From positions 1 to 64,000 of IMG/VR virus record IMGVR_UViG_3300031746_000002: DNA of 64,000 bases; one strand, 5' to 3'. Below the pieces are notes generated by a model. It was not told the origin of the DNA. It was given only the letters and a program-made list of their open reading frames with translations, and did no database searches. Of this stretch, positions 36,962 to 45,249 are shown piece after piece. The stretch's first letter is position 1, and every line of letters starts with the position of its first letter. This stretch comes from a virus. The position numbers were made by a program, and so were the translations under genes.

Positions 36962-37966
36962 ATGGAAAACCCCAAAGTGGTGAAACTCCTAACATCAGAT
37001 GAAGTTAGGAGCAGGTTAGTAAGTGATACAAAAGGAGAAGCAGTAGAAACAATTACAATGAAAGAGTTTGAATTTGTTGATGAAGCAAAGGATGACATAA
37101 CAATTCTTTCATTAAGGAAAAAAAGATTTGAAGTTGAACCAGATGCACTCGAATCAATCTTCAGGCATGTTGGAGTACCTACCAATTTCTTTTTACGCTG
37201 CAGTAAATCAACGAAGCAGAGTATCTCAAAACAATTCCTTGAAACAAATCCAAAAGAAGTACAGGTGCTTTATGGAGAAAATAGGATTAAAAATATTTTC
37301 TCAACAAAAACACCTTATGTTCCTACACTTGAAGTATTTGATGCAGCCCAAAAATCTGTAGGGAAATCGATGATTGAAACTTACACGCAGAGTAAAGGTA
37401 AGTTCATAATCAACTGGATAACTGAATATGCATCACATCCAGTGAAAGCAGTAAATGACATTTCAAAAGCTGGCATTACAATTGAAATAGGAAAACCAAA
37501 CGTACATTTCGATTTCGGGATTTGTGTAGGTGGTTTCATTTTCCGGCTGATATGTACTAATGGAATGATAACATCAAGGAACGAAATCACACAGGTCAAA
37601 GGTAGTTCAAAGGAAGAAATACTTACTAATATTAAAGGATTAGTAAGTGAGTCCTATGAAGCAGTTACAAAAAAAGAATTGCCAAGATTTGTTCATATGG
37701 CAACTGTACCAATCGACGATCCCGCTAATGCAGTTCACCAGCTGGCAAGGCAGAACCATATTCCAAGAGGTCATATAAAAACATTGCTTGACAGAGTACC
37801 ATCACTCGGGCAGAAGCCCACAATGTATGGAGTTATAAATCTGATAACTTCATATGCAAAAGAAATTCCGGATTATTACCAGAGAAGGAAAGTTCAATCA
37901 TTGGGCGGCGAAGTATTAAGAACTCAGCACAAATGCCCGACATGTCTCCATACTCTGGCATCATAA
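36962..37966 (+). CDS. DUF932-type phage/plasmid protein
   Basis: The 334-residue protein resembles the DUF932 family found in phages and plasmids: an N-terminal alpha/beta part (ESIFRHVGVPTNFFLRC) and a central beta region with GICVGGFIFRLICTNGMITSRNE, the family's most typical block. A helical C-terminus ends in CPTCLH, a possible half zinc site. Its job is unknown, though members are often expressed early. It sits alone behind P2, has an AAAGGAGG site, and uses noticeably more G/C-ending codons than its neighbours, suggesting high expression. Confidence 0.7.
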   Translation: MENPKVVKLLTSDEVRSRLVSDTKGEAVETITMKEFEFVDEAKDDITILSLRKKRFEVEPDALESIFRHVGVPTNFFLRCSKSTKQSISKQFLETNPKEVQVLYGENRIKNIFSTKTPYVPTLEVFDAAQKSVGKSMIETYTQSKGKFIINWITEYASHPVKAVNDISKAGITIEIGKPNVHFDFGICVGGFIFRLICTNGMITSRNEITQVKGSSKEEILTNIKGLVSESYEAVTKKELPRFVHMATVPIDDPANAVHQLARQNHIPRGHIKTLLDRVPSLGQKPTMYGVINLITSYAKEIPDYYQRRKVQSLGGEVLRTQHKCPTCLHTLAS

Positions 37967-37972
37967 TCCGAA

Positions 37973-38018
37973 ACAGGGAGTTAATCACTCCCTGTCTACT
38001 GGGGATAATCTCCCAGTA
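37973..38018 (+). terminator. Twin hairpins after the DUF932 gene
   Basis: ACAGGGAGT (37973-37981) pairs with ACTCCCTGT (37987-37995), and TACTGGG (37997-38003) pairs with CCCAGTA (38012-38018). The two stems stand side by side seven nt after the stop codon. Neither has a T-tail, so termination may be partial. They would separate the P2 unit from the genes behind it. Confidence 0.6.
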
Positions 38019-38035
38019 CTGATGAGGAAGATAAA

Positions 38036-38272
38036 ATGAAAATAGATTACATCAAAAAAGAAAATAAAATTATAACTCAGATAGACATACTTCATAAAGG
38101 TATATTATACAGCTTTATGAATAATGAAGGCAGAGCTATTGAAATTAGTAGACGAACTAAAGGTAAATGTAAATCACCGAATTATGAACCTGGAATTGCT
38201 AAAGGATATTATGTTGATATAATAGAACTTGCTAATAAAGCTATTATGAAAAGTTTAAAGAAAAAGGCTTAA
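38036..38272 (+). CDS. Unknown 78-residue protein
   Basis: A basic small protein with an N-terminal beta hairpin (KIITQIDILHKGILYSFMNNEGRAIEI) and a short C-terminal helix ending KKKA. It starts after GAGGAAGATAAA, directly past the twin hairpins. It loosely recalls the protein at 35897 in layout. No family is recognised. Confidence 0.5.
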   Translation: MKIDYIKKENKIITQIDILHKGILYSFMNNEGRAIEISRRTKGKCKSPNYEPGIAKGYYVDIIELANKAIMKSLKKKA

Positions 38273-38294
38273 TAATATATAAAGGTATAAAGCA

Positions 38295-40103
38295 ATGAAT
38301 AAGAAAGCATTACAAAATCAAAAACAAAAGCAAGAAATACTTGAAGAACTTGCTAAACACAATATCAATATATCTATTGGTGATACTATATTAACTAGTG
38401 ATGGAGACCTTTATGTAATTGATAAAATAGATAAAGAAGGTATTCATTTAAAAAATCGTTTAGAAGATGACCCTGAACAAAGCCATTATGGAACTATAAA
38501 TGTAAAGGATTTTATAAGCAGAGATTATATCAAGCTGGATAAACCTATAGAAGAGTTTGAAAAAGAACTAGCTAATAATTTTTTAAATCTAGATAAATAT
38601 GAAGAAGACAAAACTGAAAGCACTTCAACTGAAATAGCTGTGAAAAGTTCAAAAGCTCAATTGGTTAATTTGAAAAATTCTTTGGAAGATAAAAAAAGAA
38701 ACATAATGATTTTAGAAAGAATACTTTATGCTAAACGAAACTATATGCAAAGTATAGTTCATGATTTAGAAGAAAAAGTTGAAAAAATATATAAAGTCTT
38801 AGACATCATTGAATTGTATCTTGGCATTTATGAAACAATTATTCAAATACAAAAAGGACCTAAAGCAAAGGATAGTGACCCAATAACATTTCGCCAAGCA
38901 GTATTATTTATGGATGAAGAAGTTGGTGACCCAGAAGATCAAGGTTTAGATTTTAAAAAGATAGAACAGTTTGATGATTGGTTATTAAAAAATTATAAGA
39001 AAATACTTACAGAAGAAAAATGTGTTGTTGTTATGAAACCACGAAGACATGATAAAGATTATGGTGGAAATTGGTATGAAAATTTTATTATGAATAGAGA
39101 AAATCATAGAACATATTTTTTGATTAGGAATGGAATGAATTTTTATAGGATAGACTCTAATATTCATGTTGATAAGTTATTTTTTCCAGGCAAAGATGAA
39201 ATGGAAGAAATATATAAAATAGCTAATGAAGATTTTGGCCATGACAAGGATGAAGCAGAAGATATAATATTAAGCTATAAACGTAATGCATTAATGATGC
39301 AAGGTTTAATTGATAGGACTGAAATATTTCACCCATTGCCTCATTACATTAATATATTCGATCAAAAGACTTATAAAAAAGCAATTCAATTTGTGAGAGA
39401 TGGGGAAACATGTTTACCTGATGGACATAAATCATTTAAAGACTGGAAAGAAGCATTAAATTCAAAAATAAAAATAGGTTCAAGGATTGTATTTTCTGGT
39501 TTTGGACATGGTGAGTTTAGTACTTATGAAAGCAGTCATTATGCTAATCAAGCAAAATATTATCATAGGTTTCCTTGTGTACCAGAAAATATGCCAGAAC
39601 GAGGAATTTATACAGTAGAATTATATTATACATCAAACAGCAGATATAGTGAAGGTAAAGAAATGTTGTTATGTAAATATGCCCAAGGTGGTGAAAGACG
39701 AATTGGTTGGGGTTATGAAGCAATTGAAAGAAAAAATAGGACATCATTTTATTTATATCGAAATGACTATTGCGTGTTTAACTATGATATGTTAGAATTA
39801 GATGATATCGAATTTTATATAAACAGCAGGATTGATAGGGAAAATTATCGTGAGAATATTCCTTTATTATGGGAAATTAAAAAACAACGGTTAAAAGAAC
39901 TTGAATGGGAAAAAGGATTTGTAGAACATTTGAAATTGGAAATTGATTACGATAATAAAAAGGAATTAGAAAAAATAATATGGGACTGTATTACTTGGTG
40001 GAAAAATAAAGTTATTTGGAAACGTCCCATAATGAAAGATGATGCGAAAGCATTGAGAATGATTAAAGGAAGAATAAATAGAATTATAAGGGAGAAAAAA
40101 TGA
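38295..40103 (+). CDS. Unknown 602-residue protein with coiled coil
   Basis: The largest unknown in the accessory region. An SH3/KOW-like beta segment near the start (ISIGDTILTSDGDLYVIDKIDKEGI, residues 26-50) is followed by a long helical coiled-coil region (about 110-195). A mixed alpha/beta body follows, with HYGG-type and aromatic-rich strands (RHDKDYGGNWYENFIMNR; GSRIVFSGFGHGEFSTYES). The basic helical C-terminus ends RINRIIREKK. No nucleotide-binding or catalytic motif is evident. It is translationally coupled to the next small gene. Confidence 0.55.
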   Translation: MNKKALQNQKQKQEILEELAKHNINISIGDTILTSDGDLYVIDKIDKEGIHLKNRLEDDPEQSHYGTINVKDFISRDYIKLDKPIEEFEKELANNFLNLDKYEEDKTESTSTEIAVKSSKAQLVNLKNSLEDKKRNIMILERILYAKRNYMQSIVHDLEEKVEKIYKVLDIIELYLGIYETIIQIQKGPKAKDSDPITFRQAVLFMDEEVGDPEDQGLDFKKIEQFDDWLLKNYKKILTEEKCVVVMKPRRHDKDYGGNWYENFIMNRENHRTYFLIRNGMNFYRIDSNIHVDKLFFPGKDEMEEIYKIANEDFGHDKDEAEDIILSYKRNALMMQGLIDRTEIFHPLPHYINIFDQKTYKKAIQFVRDGETCLPDGHKSFKDWKEALNSKIKIGSRIVFSGFGHGEFSTYESSHYANQAKYYHRFPCVPENMPERGIYTVELYYTSNSRYSEGKEMLLCKYAQGGERRIGWGYEAIERKNRTSFYLYRNDYCVFNYDMLELDDIEFYINSRIDRENYRENIPLLWEIKKQRLKELEWEKGFVEHLKLEIDYDNKKELEKIIWDCITWWKNKVIWKRPIMKDDAKALRMIKGRINRIIREKK

Positions 40104-40306
40104 AAAGAATAGAAAAATTAATGCTGAAATATGGAACGGTATGTATACAAAATACTGGAACAAGAACAGAGATATATATCATGCTTGGTGATATGATTGA
40201 GTCTCCAGGTTGTAAATTAATTAGTACAGGTATAACATTGAAACATGCGTTAAAAAATATAGACAATAAAGATTTGAAAGCAATGAGGAGAAAAAATGAT
40301 AAATGA
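40100..40306 (+). CDS. Unknown 68-residue basic protein
   Basis: The product (MKRIEKLMLKYGTVCIQNTGTRTEIYIMLGDMIE...) has a short helix, a beta hairpin and a Lys/Arg-rich tail. Its ATG overlaps the previous stop (ATGA) and its end overlaps the next gene by 11 nt, placing it in one operon with the 602-residue protein and the Rossmann protein. Function is unknown. Confidence 0.5.
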   Translation: MKRIEKLMLKYGTVCIQNTGTRTEIYIMLGDMIESPGCKLISTGITLKHALKNIDNKDLKAMRRKNDK

Positions 40307-41096
40307 TAAAACAAAGCTTTTGAAATTCTGTGTAGCTGGATATCGTGGTAAAGTTGGTTCATACATACTTAATGGACTTATAAAATATCTACCAACTGCA
40401 GTGAATATTTATTGTTTTGATACTGGAGACACTGCAGAAGATATATATAAAAGGATAAAGGACTCTGATATTATTTTTAATTGTATATCATTTGAAGAAA
40501 CATTAAATTTTTTAGAATTTCATAAAGAAGATTTAAAAAATAAAATAGTCATTGATCAATCATCTTGGAAAACAGATGTGTTCAATTGGAATATGAAAAA
40601 TAAAGATATCCGCATTGAATACATGCATATATTGTTCGACCCATCAAGAACACCAAAAGAAGATAGGCACATACTTTTGTTTACATCTGTAGATTTAAAA
40701 ATGAACAGATATTATGAAATAGATGGTTTTGATTTAAATGATTTTTGTAAAAAGGGATTAGAAAGTGATTATATGTTTTTCAATGAACCAACATTCAGAG
40801 CAAATAAAGAACAAAGGGAAACTGATCACCATTGTAATCCAAATATTTGTTTGCTTCGTAGAATAATAAAAGAACATGATGAAACAATAGCATATCAACA
40901 ACCTATGTTATATGATGCACTTAATAAAGTTATAAAGGATTATGAAAAGAAATTTCATCGCGACCAGTATGATTATGAAACTAGAAATTTTAAAAAGCTA
41001 AGAGAACTTGTTGATAGGATAAATACAATGAGTCCCACACTGAAACAAGGATTATATAAAAATCCATTCTATAAAAAACTAAAGGAGACAAAATGA
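40296..41096 (+). CDS. Prephenate-dehydrogenase-like (TyrA-type) Rossmann protein
   Basis: The 266-residue protein follows the TyrA layout. The dinucleotide loop FCVAGYRGKVGSYI (residues 11-24) has a YRGKVGS variant of the usual GGxGxMG. DSDIIFNCISFEETLNFL then leads to KIVIDQSSWK (the family's DVGSVK position, 87-92), and MHILFDPS (110-117) stands where the family has HPMFGP. TyrA oxidatively decarboxylates prephenate, but several catalytic-loop positions differ, so the substrate may have changed. A phage copy is unusual. It lies in an operon of unknown small genes. Confidence 0.55.
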   Translation: MINDKTKLLKFCVAGYRGKVGSYILNGLIKYLPTAVNIYCFDTGDTAEDIYKRIKDSDIIFNCISFEETLNFLEFHKEDLKNKIVIDQSSWKTDVFNWNMKNKDIRIEYMHILFDPSRTPKEDRHILLFTSVDLKMNRYYEIDGFDLNDFCKKGLESDYMFFNEPTFRANKEQRETDHHCNPNICLLRRIIKEHDETIAYQQPMLYDALNKVIKDYEKKFHRDQYDYETRNFKKLRELVDRINTMSPTLKQGLYKNPFYKKLKETK

Positions 41097-41431
41097 AAAC
41101 ACAAATTTTAGTAGGTAAAGCAGAAGTCAATGGCAGGTTTTATAAGGTTAAAGTAAAAAAGACTATTGACGAAGAGAAGTTTACATTACGTAAGATGAGT
41201 AAAGAAAGATTTGATAAGATAGTTGCTACATATGAAAAAGGACAAGCTGCAGCTGAGAAATATTTTGCAGAGCAAAGGGCTGCAATGGAATATAGGAAGC
41301 AAAAACCAGTGACACCAGCTGAGGTTATTAAAAGTGATGCTGTAGAAAAAATTGCAGAAATAAAAACACTGAAACTGAGTATTTGGGCTAGAATAATGCA
41401 GTTCATTAAAAAGCTATTGGGGAAGAAGTAA
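41093..41431 (+). CDS. Unknown 112-residue protein with amphipathic C-terminus
   Basis: The protein has a small beta start (KAEVNGRFYKVKVKK), a long charged helix (KERFDKIVATYEKGQAAAEKYFAEQ...) and a C-terminal LSIWARIMQFIKKLLGKK, an amphipathic helix of the kind that lies on membranes. It overlaps the TyrA-like gene by 4 nt. Membrane association is inferred from this helix only. Confidence 0.55.
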   Translation: MKTQILVGKAEVNGRFYKVKVKKTIDEEKFTLRKMSKERFDKIVATYEKGQAAAEKYFAEQRAAMEYRKQKPVTPAEVIKSDAVEKIAEIKTLKLSIWARIMQFIKKLLGKK

Positions 41432-41453
41432 TCTGAACAATTTGTTTCAAAGG

Positions 41454-41466
41454 GCTTAATAATTAA
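41454..41466 (+). promoter_or_regulatory. GCTTAATAATTAA intergenic motif, copy 1
   Basis: This 13-mer occurs here, at 54002 and at 58673, each time between genes just after a stop codon. Downstream in this 119-nt gap lie overlapping inverted repeats: GGTAT (41475-41479) with ATACC (41485-41489), and ATAACC with GGTTAT. Nothing else in the gap resembles a gene. Promoter, processing site or chance cannot be separated. Confidence 0.35.
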
Positions 41467-41550
41467 GATAGTATGGTATAACCTATACCTTTATGGTTAT
41501 AATTGAGCCAGCGAAGCCCAGCTATCACAGATTTAGTCCAGGGAGGACAA

Positions 41551-41844
41551 ATGGCAGACAAAAAGGGAATTCAAGGGGAATTAGCAGTACTTAGCGAAAG
41601 TGAATTTAGAGGTAACCAAAACTGTAAAGTAGTCGTTGTAAAGGAATATAAAGGTAAAGCATATTGTCATATCAGAAATTTTTATAAAAATTCTGATAAA
41701 GACGAATGGGGTTTTGGTAAAGGGATTTCTCTTGATGCATTTGAACTTAACTCATTGCTTCAAAGTAAAGCATTGGAAACTGCTTTGGAAAAATTAAATA
41801 AATTTGAGAGAACTTCTAAAAAAGGAAATACTAGTTTAGATTAA
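41551..41844 (+). CDS. Unknown 97-residue protein
   Basis: The ATG at 41551 follows CCAGGGAGGACAA and is preferred to the in-frame ATG at 41503, which lacks a ribosome site. The protein (MADKKGIQGELAVLSESEFRG) is mixed, with a likely beta core (QNCKVVVVKEYKGKAYCHIRNFYK) and a helical C-terminus. It recalls small phage proteins that bind nucleic acid or transcription factors, but no family is recognised. Confidence 0.6.
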   Translation: MADKKGIQGELAVLSESEFRGNQNCKVVVVKEYKGKAYCHIRNFYKNSDKDEWGFGKGISLDAFELNSLLQSKALETALEKLNKFERTSKKGNTSLD

Positions 41845-41856
41845 AAGGAGGAACAG

Positions 41857-42087
41857 ATGAGAGTATGGATATTAATTGATGTTGATGACAATTCACCAGA
41901 TTTTACTCCAGATGTAAAACGCAAAGGCAAGTTAACTATAATTGGGCATTTCCTGCATTCTTTCAAACCAGTAAAGATGGAACCAAAAAAAGCTGTCGTA
42001 ATTAAAAAAGATAAATCAAGAGTTAAGTACAATTTCAATGAACATGCAGAAGCTGAATTCATTGAGAAAGTAGAAGCTAAAGAATAA
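41857..42087 (+). CDS. Unknown 76-residue protein
   Basis: A small protein beginning MRVWILIDVDDNSPDFTPDVKRK, with a beta start, a Lys-rich middle and an acidic C-terminal helix. It starts after AAAAGGAGGAAC, 12 nt from the previous stop. No motif is recognised beyond the DxDD stretch, which alone is not evidence for metal binding. Confidence 0.55.
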   Translation: MRVWILIDVDDNSPDFTPDVKRKGKLTIIGHFLHSFKPVKMEPKKAVVIKKDKSRVKYNFNEHAEAEFIEKVEAKE

Positions 42088-42088
42088 C

Positions 42089-42310
42089 ATGTTTGATGAT
42101 ATTATAAAAACTTGTAAAGAAAAATCATGCAAAGATTGTGAATGGTGTGTTAATGACACTGAGAAAAAAGATAGATGGTGTTTTTGGAGACTTGTCCCAT
42201 GCTGCTCACTTCCTCGCTATTGGACTGAAAAAGATACAAGGCAAGTAATGATAGTTCTTAAGTTTATGAAAGAAGAAAAAATAACAAATATTTTAAAGGA
42301 GGTAACATGA
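42089..42310 (+). CDS. Cys-rich small protein, probable zinc binder
   Basis: The 73-residue protein contains CKEKSCKDCEWC near the start and CFWRLVPCC in the middle, eight cysteines in about 45 residues. This suggests one or two zinc sites. It starts 1 nt after the previous gene with a weak ribosome site and overlaps the LemA-like gene by 4 nt, so translation is probably coupled. Its partner is unknown. Confidence 0.55.
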   Translation: MFDDIIKTCKEKSCKDCEWCVNDTEKKDRWCFWRLVPCCSLPRYWTEKDTRQVMIVLKFMKEEKITNILKEVT

Positions 42311-42834
42311 AAAAGGGATTAGTAATTACGCTGTTAGTTTTAATTAGTTTGGTTACAATTTTTTGCTGTACTTACATTTCTTACAGCAATAAAGAAATTC
42401 AGTTAAAGAATTTAGCAGCTGCACAAGAAGAATCGAACAAAGCAATCTTTGACAAAGTATGGAAAATCATTTGCCAAAAAACACAGATTGCAAACAAATA
42501 CAAAGATGATTTTGTAGATGTTTATGAAAAAGTAATGTCTGGAAGGTATCAAGAAAAAAACAGTGTACTTTTCAGTTGGATCCAAGAACATAATCCGCAG
42601 TTAGATGCAAAGGTTTATGTTTCATTGATGGACACAATAGAAGGGCAGAGGGAAAGTTTTACACAAGTACAAGTGAAATTACGAGATATTAAAAGGGAAC
42701 ATGACAACATCAGGACATTATTTCCGGGTTCTTTCTTTGTAGGACGCAGACCAGAACTTAAAGTAACGATAGTAACATCAGACAAAACTGAAGACACATT
42801 CAAATCAGCAAAGGAAAATGACGTAAAGTTATAA
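42307..42834 (+). CDS. lemA: LemA-family membrane protein
   Basis: The 175-residue protein has one N-terminal transmembrane helix (about residues 5-25) and then a long helical body. Matching LemA features include the NLAAAQEES... start, FDKVWKIICQKTQIANKYKDDF and a helical C-terminal half. LemA proteins occur in many bacteria and some large phages; their role is unsettled. It shares a strong AAAGGAGG site and lies 12 nt upstream of a larger membrane protein with which it may work. Confidence 0.65.
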   Translation: MKKGLVITLLVLISLVTIFCCTYISYSNKEIQLKNLAAAQEESNKAIFDKVWKIICQKTQIANKYKDDFVDVYEKVMSGRYQEKNSVLFSWIQEHNPQLDAKVYVSLMDTIEGQRESFTQVQVKLRDIKREHDNIRTLFPGSFFVGRRPELKVTIVTSDKTEDTFKSAKENDVKL

Positions 42835-42846
42835 GGAGAAATTATC

Positions 42847-43953
42847 ATGTGGATATTTCTATTTTTATTAATTCCAATAATTACTGCTGCTTACTTACTT
42901 TATAAATATCCTAAGAATACAACATGGTGGGAAGCAGCTGTCACGGTAATTATACCAATGGTTGTTGTGATATTGATTAAGTTCTTATCACAACAGTCAT
43001 TGATGTATTCTAACGAATACTGGAATTCATATGCTACTGAGGCAAGGTATTATGAAGACTGGAATGAAGAAGTAATAGAAATTCATTATACATATGATAG
43101 TGATGGAAATATTAGTGGTTCATATACAACTACCAGCATTGATTATCATCCACCATACTGGGAGCTGCATGGTAATTGCGGCGAAACAGCAAATATTCCT
43201 GAGTCAACATTTAATAACTTAAAAACTTTATGGAATAATAATGCTTTTGTAGAACTTCATAGAGGATTTTATGATAATGATGGAGATTTATATACAACGA
43301 AATGGGATAATATAATGTTGCATATAGAAACCATTACTACAATGCATAATTATAAAAACAAAGTTAAATCATCAAGCTCTGTCTTTGGTTATAAAAAGAT
43401 TGATAAAAAAATAACACCAGTTATTGAGTATAATAAAATTAATAATTATAGTTGTGATTTCATTTATAATTATAAGAACATGGGAGATCAGGACTATCTT
43501 CGCAGATGGAATGCTTATTTAGGAGCGAAGAAAAAAGTTGTAATAATGATAATACCATATTATAAAGGAAAGCTTGAAGATGCATTCAATCAAGAAGCAT
43601 ATTGGACAGGTGGAAATAAAAACGAATTCATTGCATGCATTGGTATAAGTTCAAGCACTATTAATTGGGTTCATATAATTTCTTGGACACCTTTAACAGT
43701 ATTGAAAGCGCAAATAGCAAGAGAAATTAAAGAAATGAAAACAGTTAACATGTTTAAGATAGTAGAATATTTAGGAAATACTATTGATAAGACTCCAGGT
43801 TTTGTTCGTAAAGATTTCGAAGAATTTAATTACATTAGTGTTCCTGTACCGCTTTGGGGTTATATTATAGCAGGACTTTTGTCAATCATAGTTTCTTTTG
43901 GTATGGCTATGTGGGTTATAGAGAATGAATTTAATACTGATGGGAGTTATTAA
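42847..43953 (+). CDS. Three-TM membrane protein linked to LemA
   Basis: The 368-residue product has two N-terminal transmembrane helices (about residues 2-17 and 29-47) and one near the C-terminus (about 335-358). A large domain of about 285 residues sits between them, rich in Tyr, Trp and Asn. With two helices first, that domain and the N-terminus would be on the same side of the membrane. The domain has no motif I recognise. It follows LemA by 12 nt and overlaps the phosphoesterase start by 1 nt, so the three probably act together at the membrane. Confidence 0.55.
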   Translation: MWIFLFLLIPIITAAYLLYKYPKNTTWWEAAVTVIIPMVVVILIKFLSQQSLMYSNEYWNSYATEARYYEDWNEEVIEIHYTYDSDGNISGSYTTTSIDYHPPYWELHGNCGETANIPESTFNNLKTLWNNNAFVELHRGFYDNDGDLYTTKWDNIMLHIETITTMHNYKNKVKSSSSVFGYKKIDKKITPVIEYNKINNYSCDFIYNYKNMGDQDYLRRWNAYLGAKKKVVIMIIPYYKGKLEDAFNQEAYWTGGNKNEFIACIGISSSTINWVHIISWTPLTVLKAQIAREIKEMKTVNMFKIVEYLGNTIDKTPGFVRKDFEEFNYISVPVPLWGYIIAGLLSIIVSFGMAMWVIENEFNTDGSY

Positions 43954-44606
43954 TGAGAAGTTTAATTATCAGTGATTTACACATGGGAGATGGTACAGGT
44001 ACAGATGATTTTATAGCACAGGATGATAAAGTATTAAATTTTATAGAAAATATTAATCCTGATATATTATATTTAAACGGTGATATTTTTGAATTATGGC
44101 AATGTAGTATGCGTAAGATAAGAAAGTTTCATTATACATTTACTAATTATGTTGAAGGCAAATATTACAAACCAGTGATTTTTCCTCAGATAGTTAAACT
44201 TAAAGGTAATCATGACTATTCATTACTGGGACAAATGAAAGCAGAAATAACTACAAGATCAGGAAAAAAAGTTCTTATTACTCATGGTTTTCAAAATGAT
44301 CCTTTGATGACAAATCCTATTTCAAGATTTTTCACTTGGTGCTTAGGAAGAATAGAAAGACTTATTCCAAATATAGATAATGTTTTTAGTGCATCTAAAA
44401 GAATAAATAATAAAGCTAACGAATATGCGATGCAACAACTTAAAAAATATGATATAGTTATTTTAGGACATACTCATAAAATAGAATGTAAACAATATTT
44501 AGTATTAGGTCGATTTGTTACTTATGCAAACAGTGGCACTTGTACTAATGGAAAAATACAAGGTATTTTATTAGACACTGATACTGATGAAATTAAAATA
44601 GTATAG
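43953..44606 (+). CDS. Calcineurin-like metallophosphoesterase
   Basis: The 217-residue protein has all five signature blocks: ISDLHMGD (residues 6-13), LYLNGDIFEL, LKGNHDY, LITHGF and ILGHTHK, followed by NSGTC. These bind two metal ions for phosphoester hydrolysis. Size and the DLHMGD start resemble LpxH/UDP-diacylglucosamine-hydrolase-like and related phage enzymes, but substrates range from lipids to nucleic acids. It overlaps the upstream membrane-protein gene by 1 nt. Confidence 0.85.
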   Translation: MRSLIISDLHMGDGTGTDDFIAQDDKVLNFIENINPDILYLNGDIFELWQCSMRKIRKFHYTFTNYVEGKYYKPVIFPQIVKLKGNHDYSLLGQMKAEITTRSGKKVLITHGFQNDPLMTNPISRFFTWCLGRIERLIPNIDNVFSASKRINNKANEYAMQQLKKYDIVILGHTHKIECKQYLVLGRFVTYANSGTCTNGKIQGILLDTDTDEIKIV

Positions 44607-44614
44607 GAGGAACC

Positions 44615-44797
44615 ATGCCAGATGTAACTATGTGCGAATTTAAAGATGAATGTAAAAATTTTCATAGTCAATGCTATGCCCAAAACACTATTAAAAATTG
44701 TAAGATAAGACAACAGAAATTAAAAGATCATATAAGAGTTGGCAAAGTTTTTAATAAAATGCATCATCATATTAAAAACCAAGAGGCTGACGAATGA
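44615..44797 (+). CDS. Small Cys-containing protein
   Basis: The 60-residue protein (MPDVTMCEFKDECKNFHSQCYAQ...KNCKIRQQ) has Cys at four spaced positions suited to a zinc knuckle, plus a His-rich C-terminal helix. It has an AGGAGGAACC site and overlaps the next gene by 4 nt. No family is recognised. The spacing C-x5-C-x6-C is typical of tiny phage metal-binding proteins. Confidence 0.5.
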   Translation: MPDVTMCEFKDECKNFHSQCYAQNTIKNCKIRQQKLKDHIRVGKVFNKMHHHIKNQEADE

Positions 44798-45153
44798 AAA
44801 TATATTACGCTCATAGCAAAGCAATTTATGGTACGCAAAGAGAAAAAGAAGAGTTATGTTTTTTAAAACTTGTATTTGATGTTGTTGACCCTAATAATGA
44901 TATGGGTGAAAGAGGTAATATAAAATATTATCTTGAAGCTATAAATAAATGTGATTTAGTAATTTGTTCTGAATATCAAGACTTTATAGGTAAAGGTGTT
45001 TTTCAAGAAATAGATTGGGCTATAAAAAATAATAAACCAGTTCTATGTATGCGTCCACATGATAAAACATTTCTATTATCTTTAGTTAAAGATACGAAAA
45101 TTCATGATGTTACAGACTGGCATGTTAAGTATGGAAAACTTACTGTTTATTAA
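44794..45153 (+). CDS. Nucleoside-deoxyribosyltransferase-like fold protein
   Basis: The 119-residue protein starts MKIYYAHSKAIYGT, has CDLVICSEYQDFIGKGVFQEIDWAIKNNKPV in the middle and ends with beta strands. The pattern (start strand with AHS, then a helix and a GxGvxxEid...A...KPV block) is shared by nucleoside 2-deoxyribosyltransferase-like and DUF4406-like proteins, which bind nucleotides. Catalytic residues cannot be confirmed. It is the last gene before promoter P3. Confidence 0.45.
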   Translation: MKIYYAHSKAIYGTQREKEELCFLKLVFDVVDPNNDMGERGNIKYYLEAINKCDLVICSEYQDFIGKGVFQEIDWAIKNNKPVLCMRPHDKTFLLSLVKDTKIHDVTDWHVKYGKLTVY

Positions 45154-45183
45154 TAACAAAATGAAAATAAATAAATTATTTTG

Positions 45184-45212
45184 TTTACGCAATTATTCTA
45201 ATATGGTATATT
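45184..45212 (+). promoter_or_regulatory. Sigma70-type promoter P3
   Basis: TTTACG (45184-45189), a 17-bp spacer and TATATT (45207-45212) match P1 and P2 in hexamers, spacing and the upstream AAATTATT(T/A)TG. The spacer sequence differs. It reads into a 215-nt leader before the gene at 45427 and is the probable promoter of the replication region. Confidence 0.75.
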
Positions 45213-45249
45213 ATTATTAAGGATAAAACGAATAAGAGAAGTAGATGCT

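Noticed and set aside
41432-41550. Possible tRNA or CDS start in the gap before 41551
   Set aside because: No T-arm or acceptor pairing could be found, and the in-frame ATG at 41503 lacks a ribosome site.
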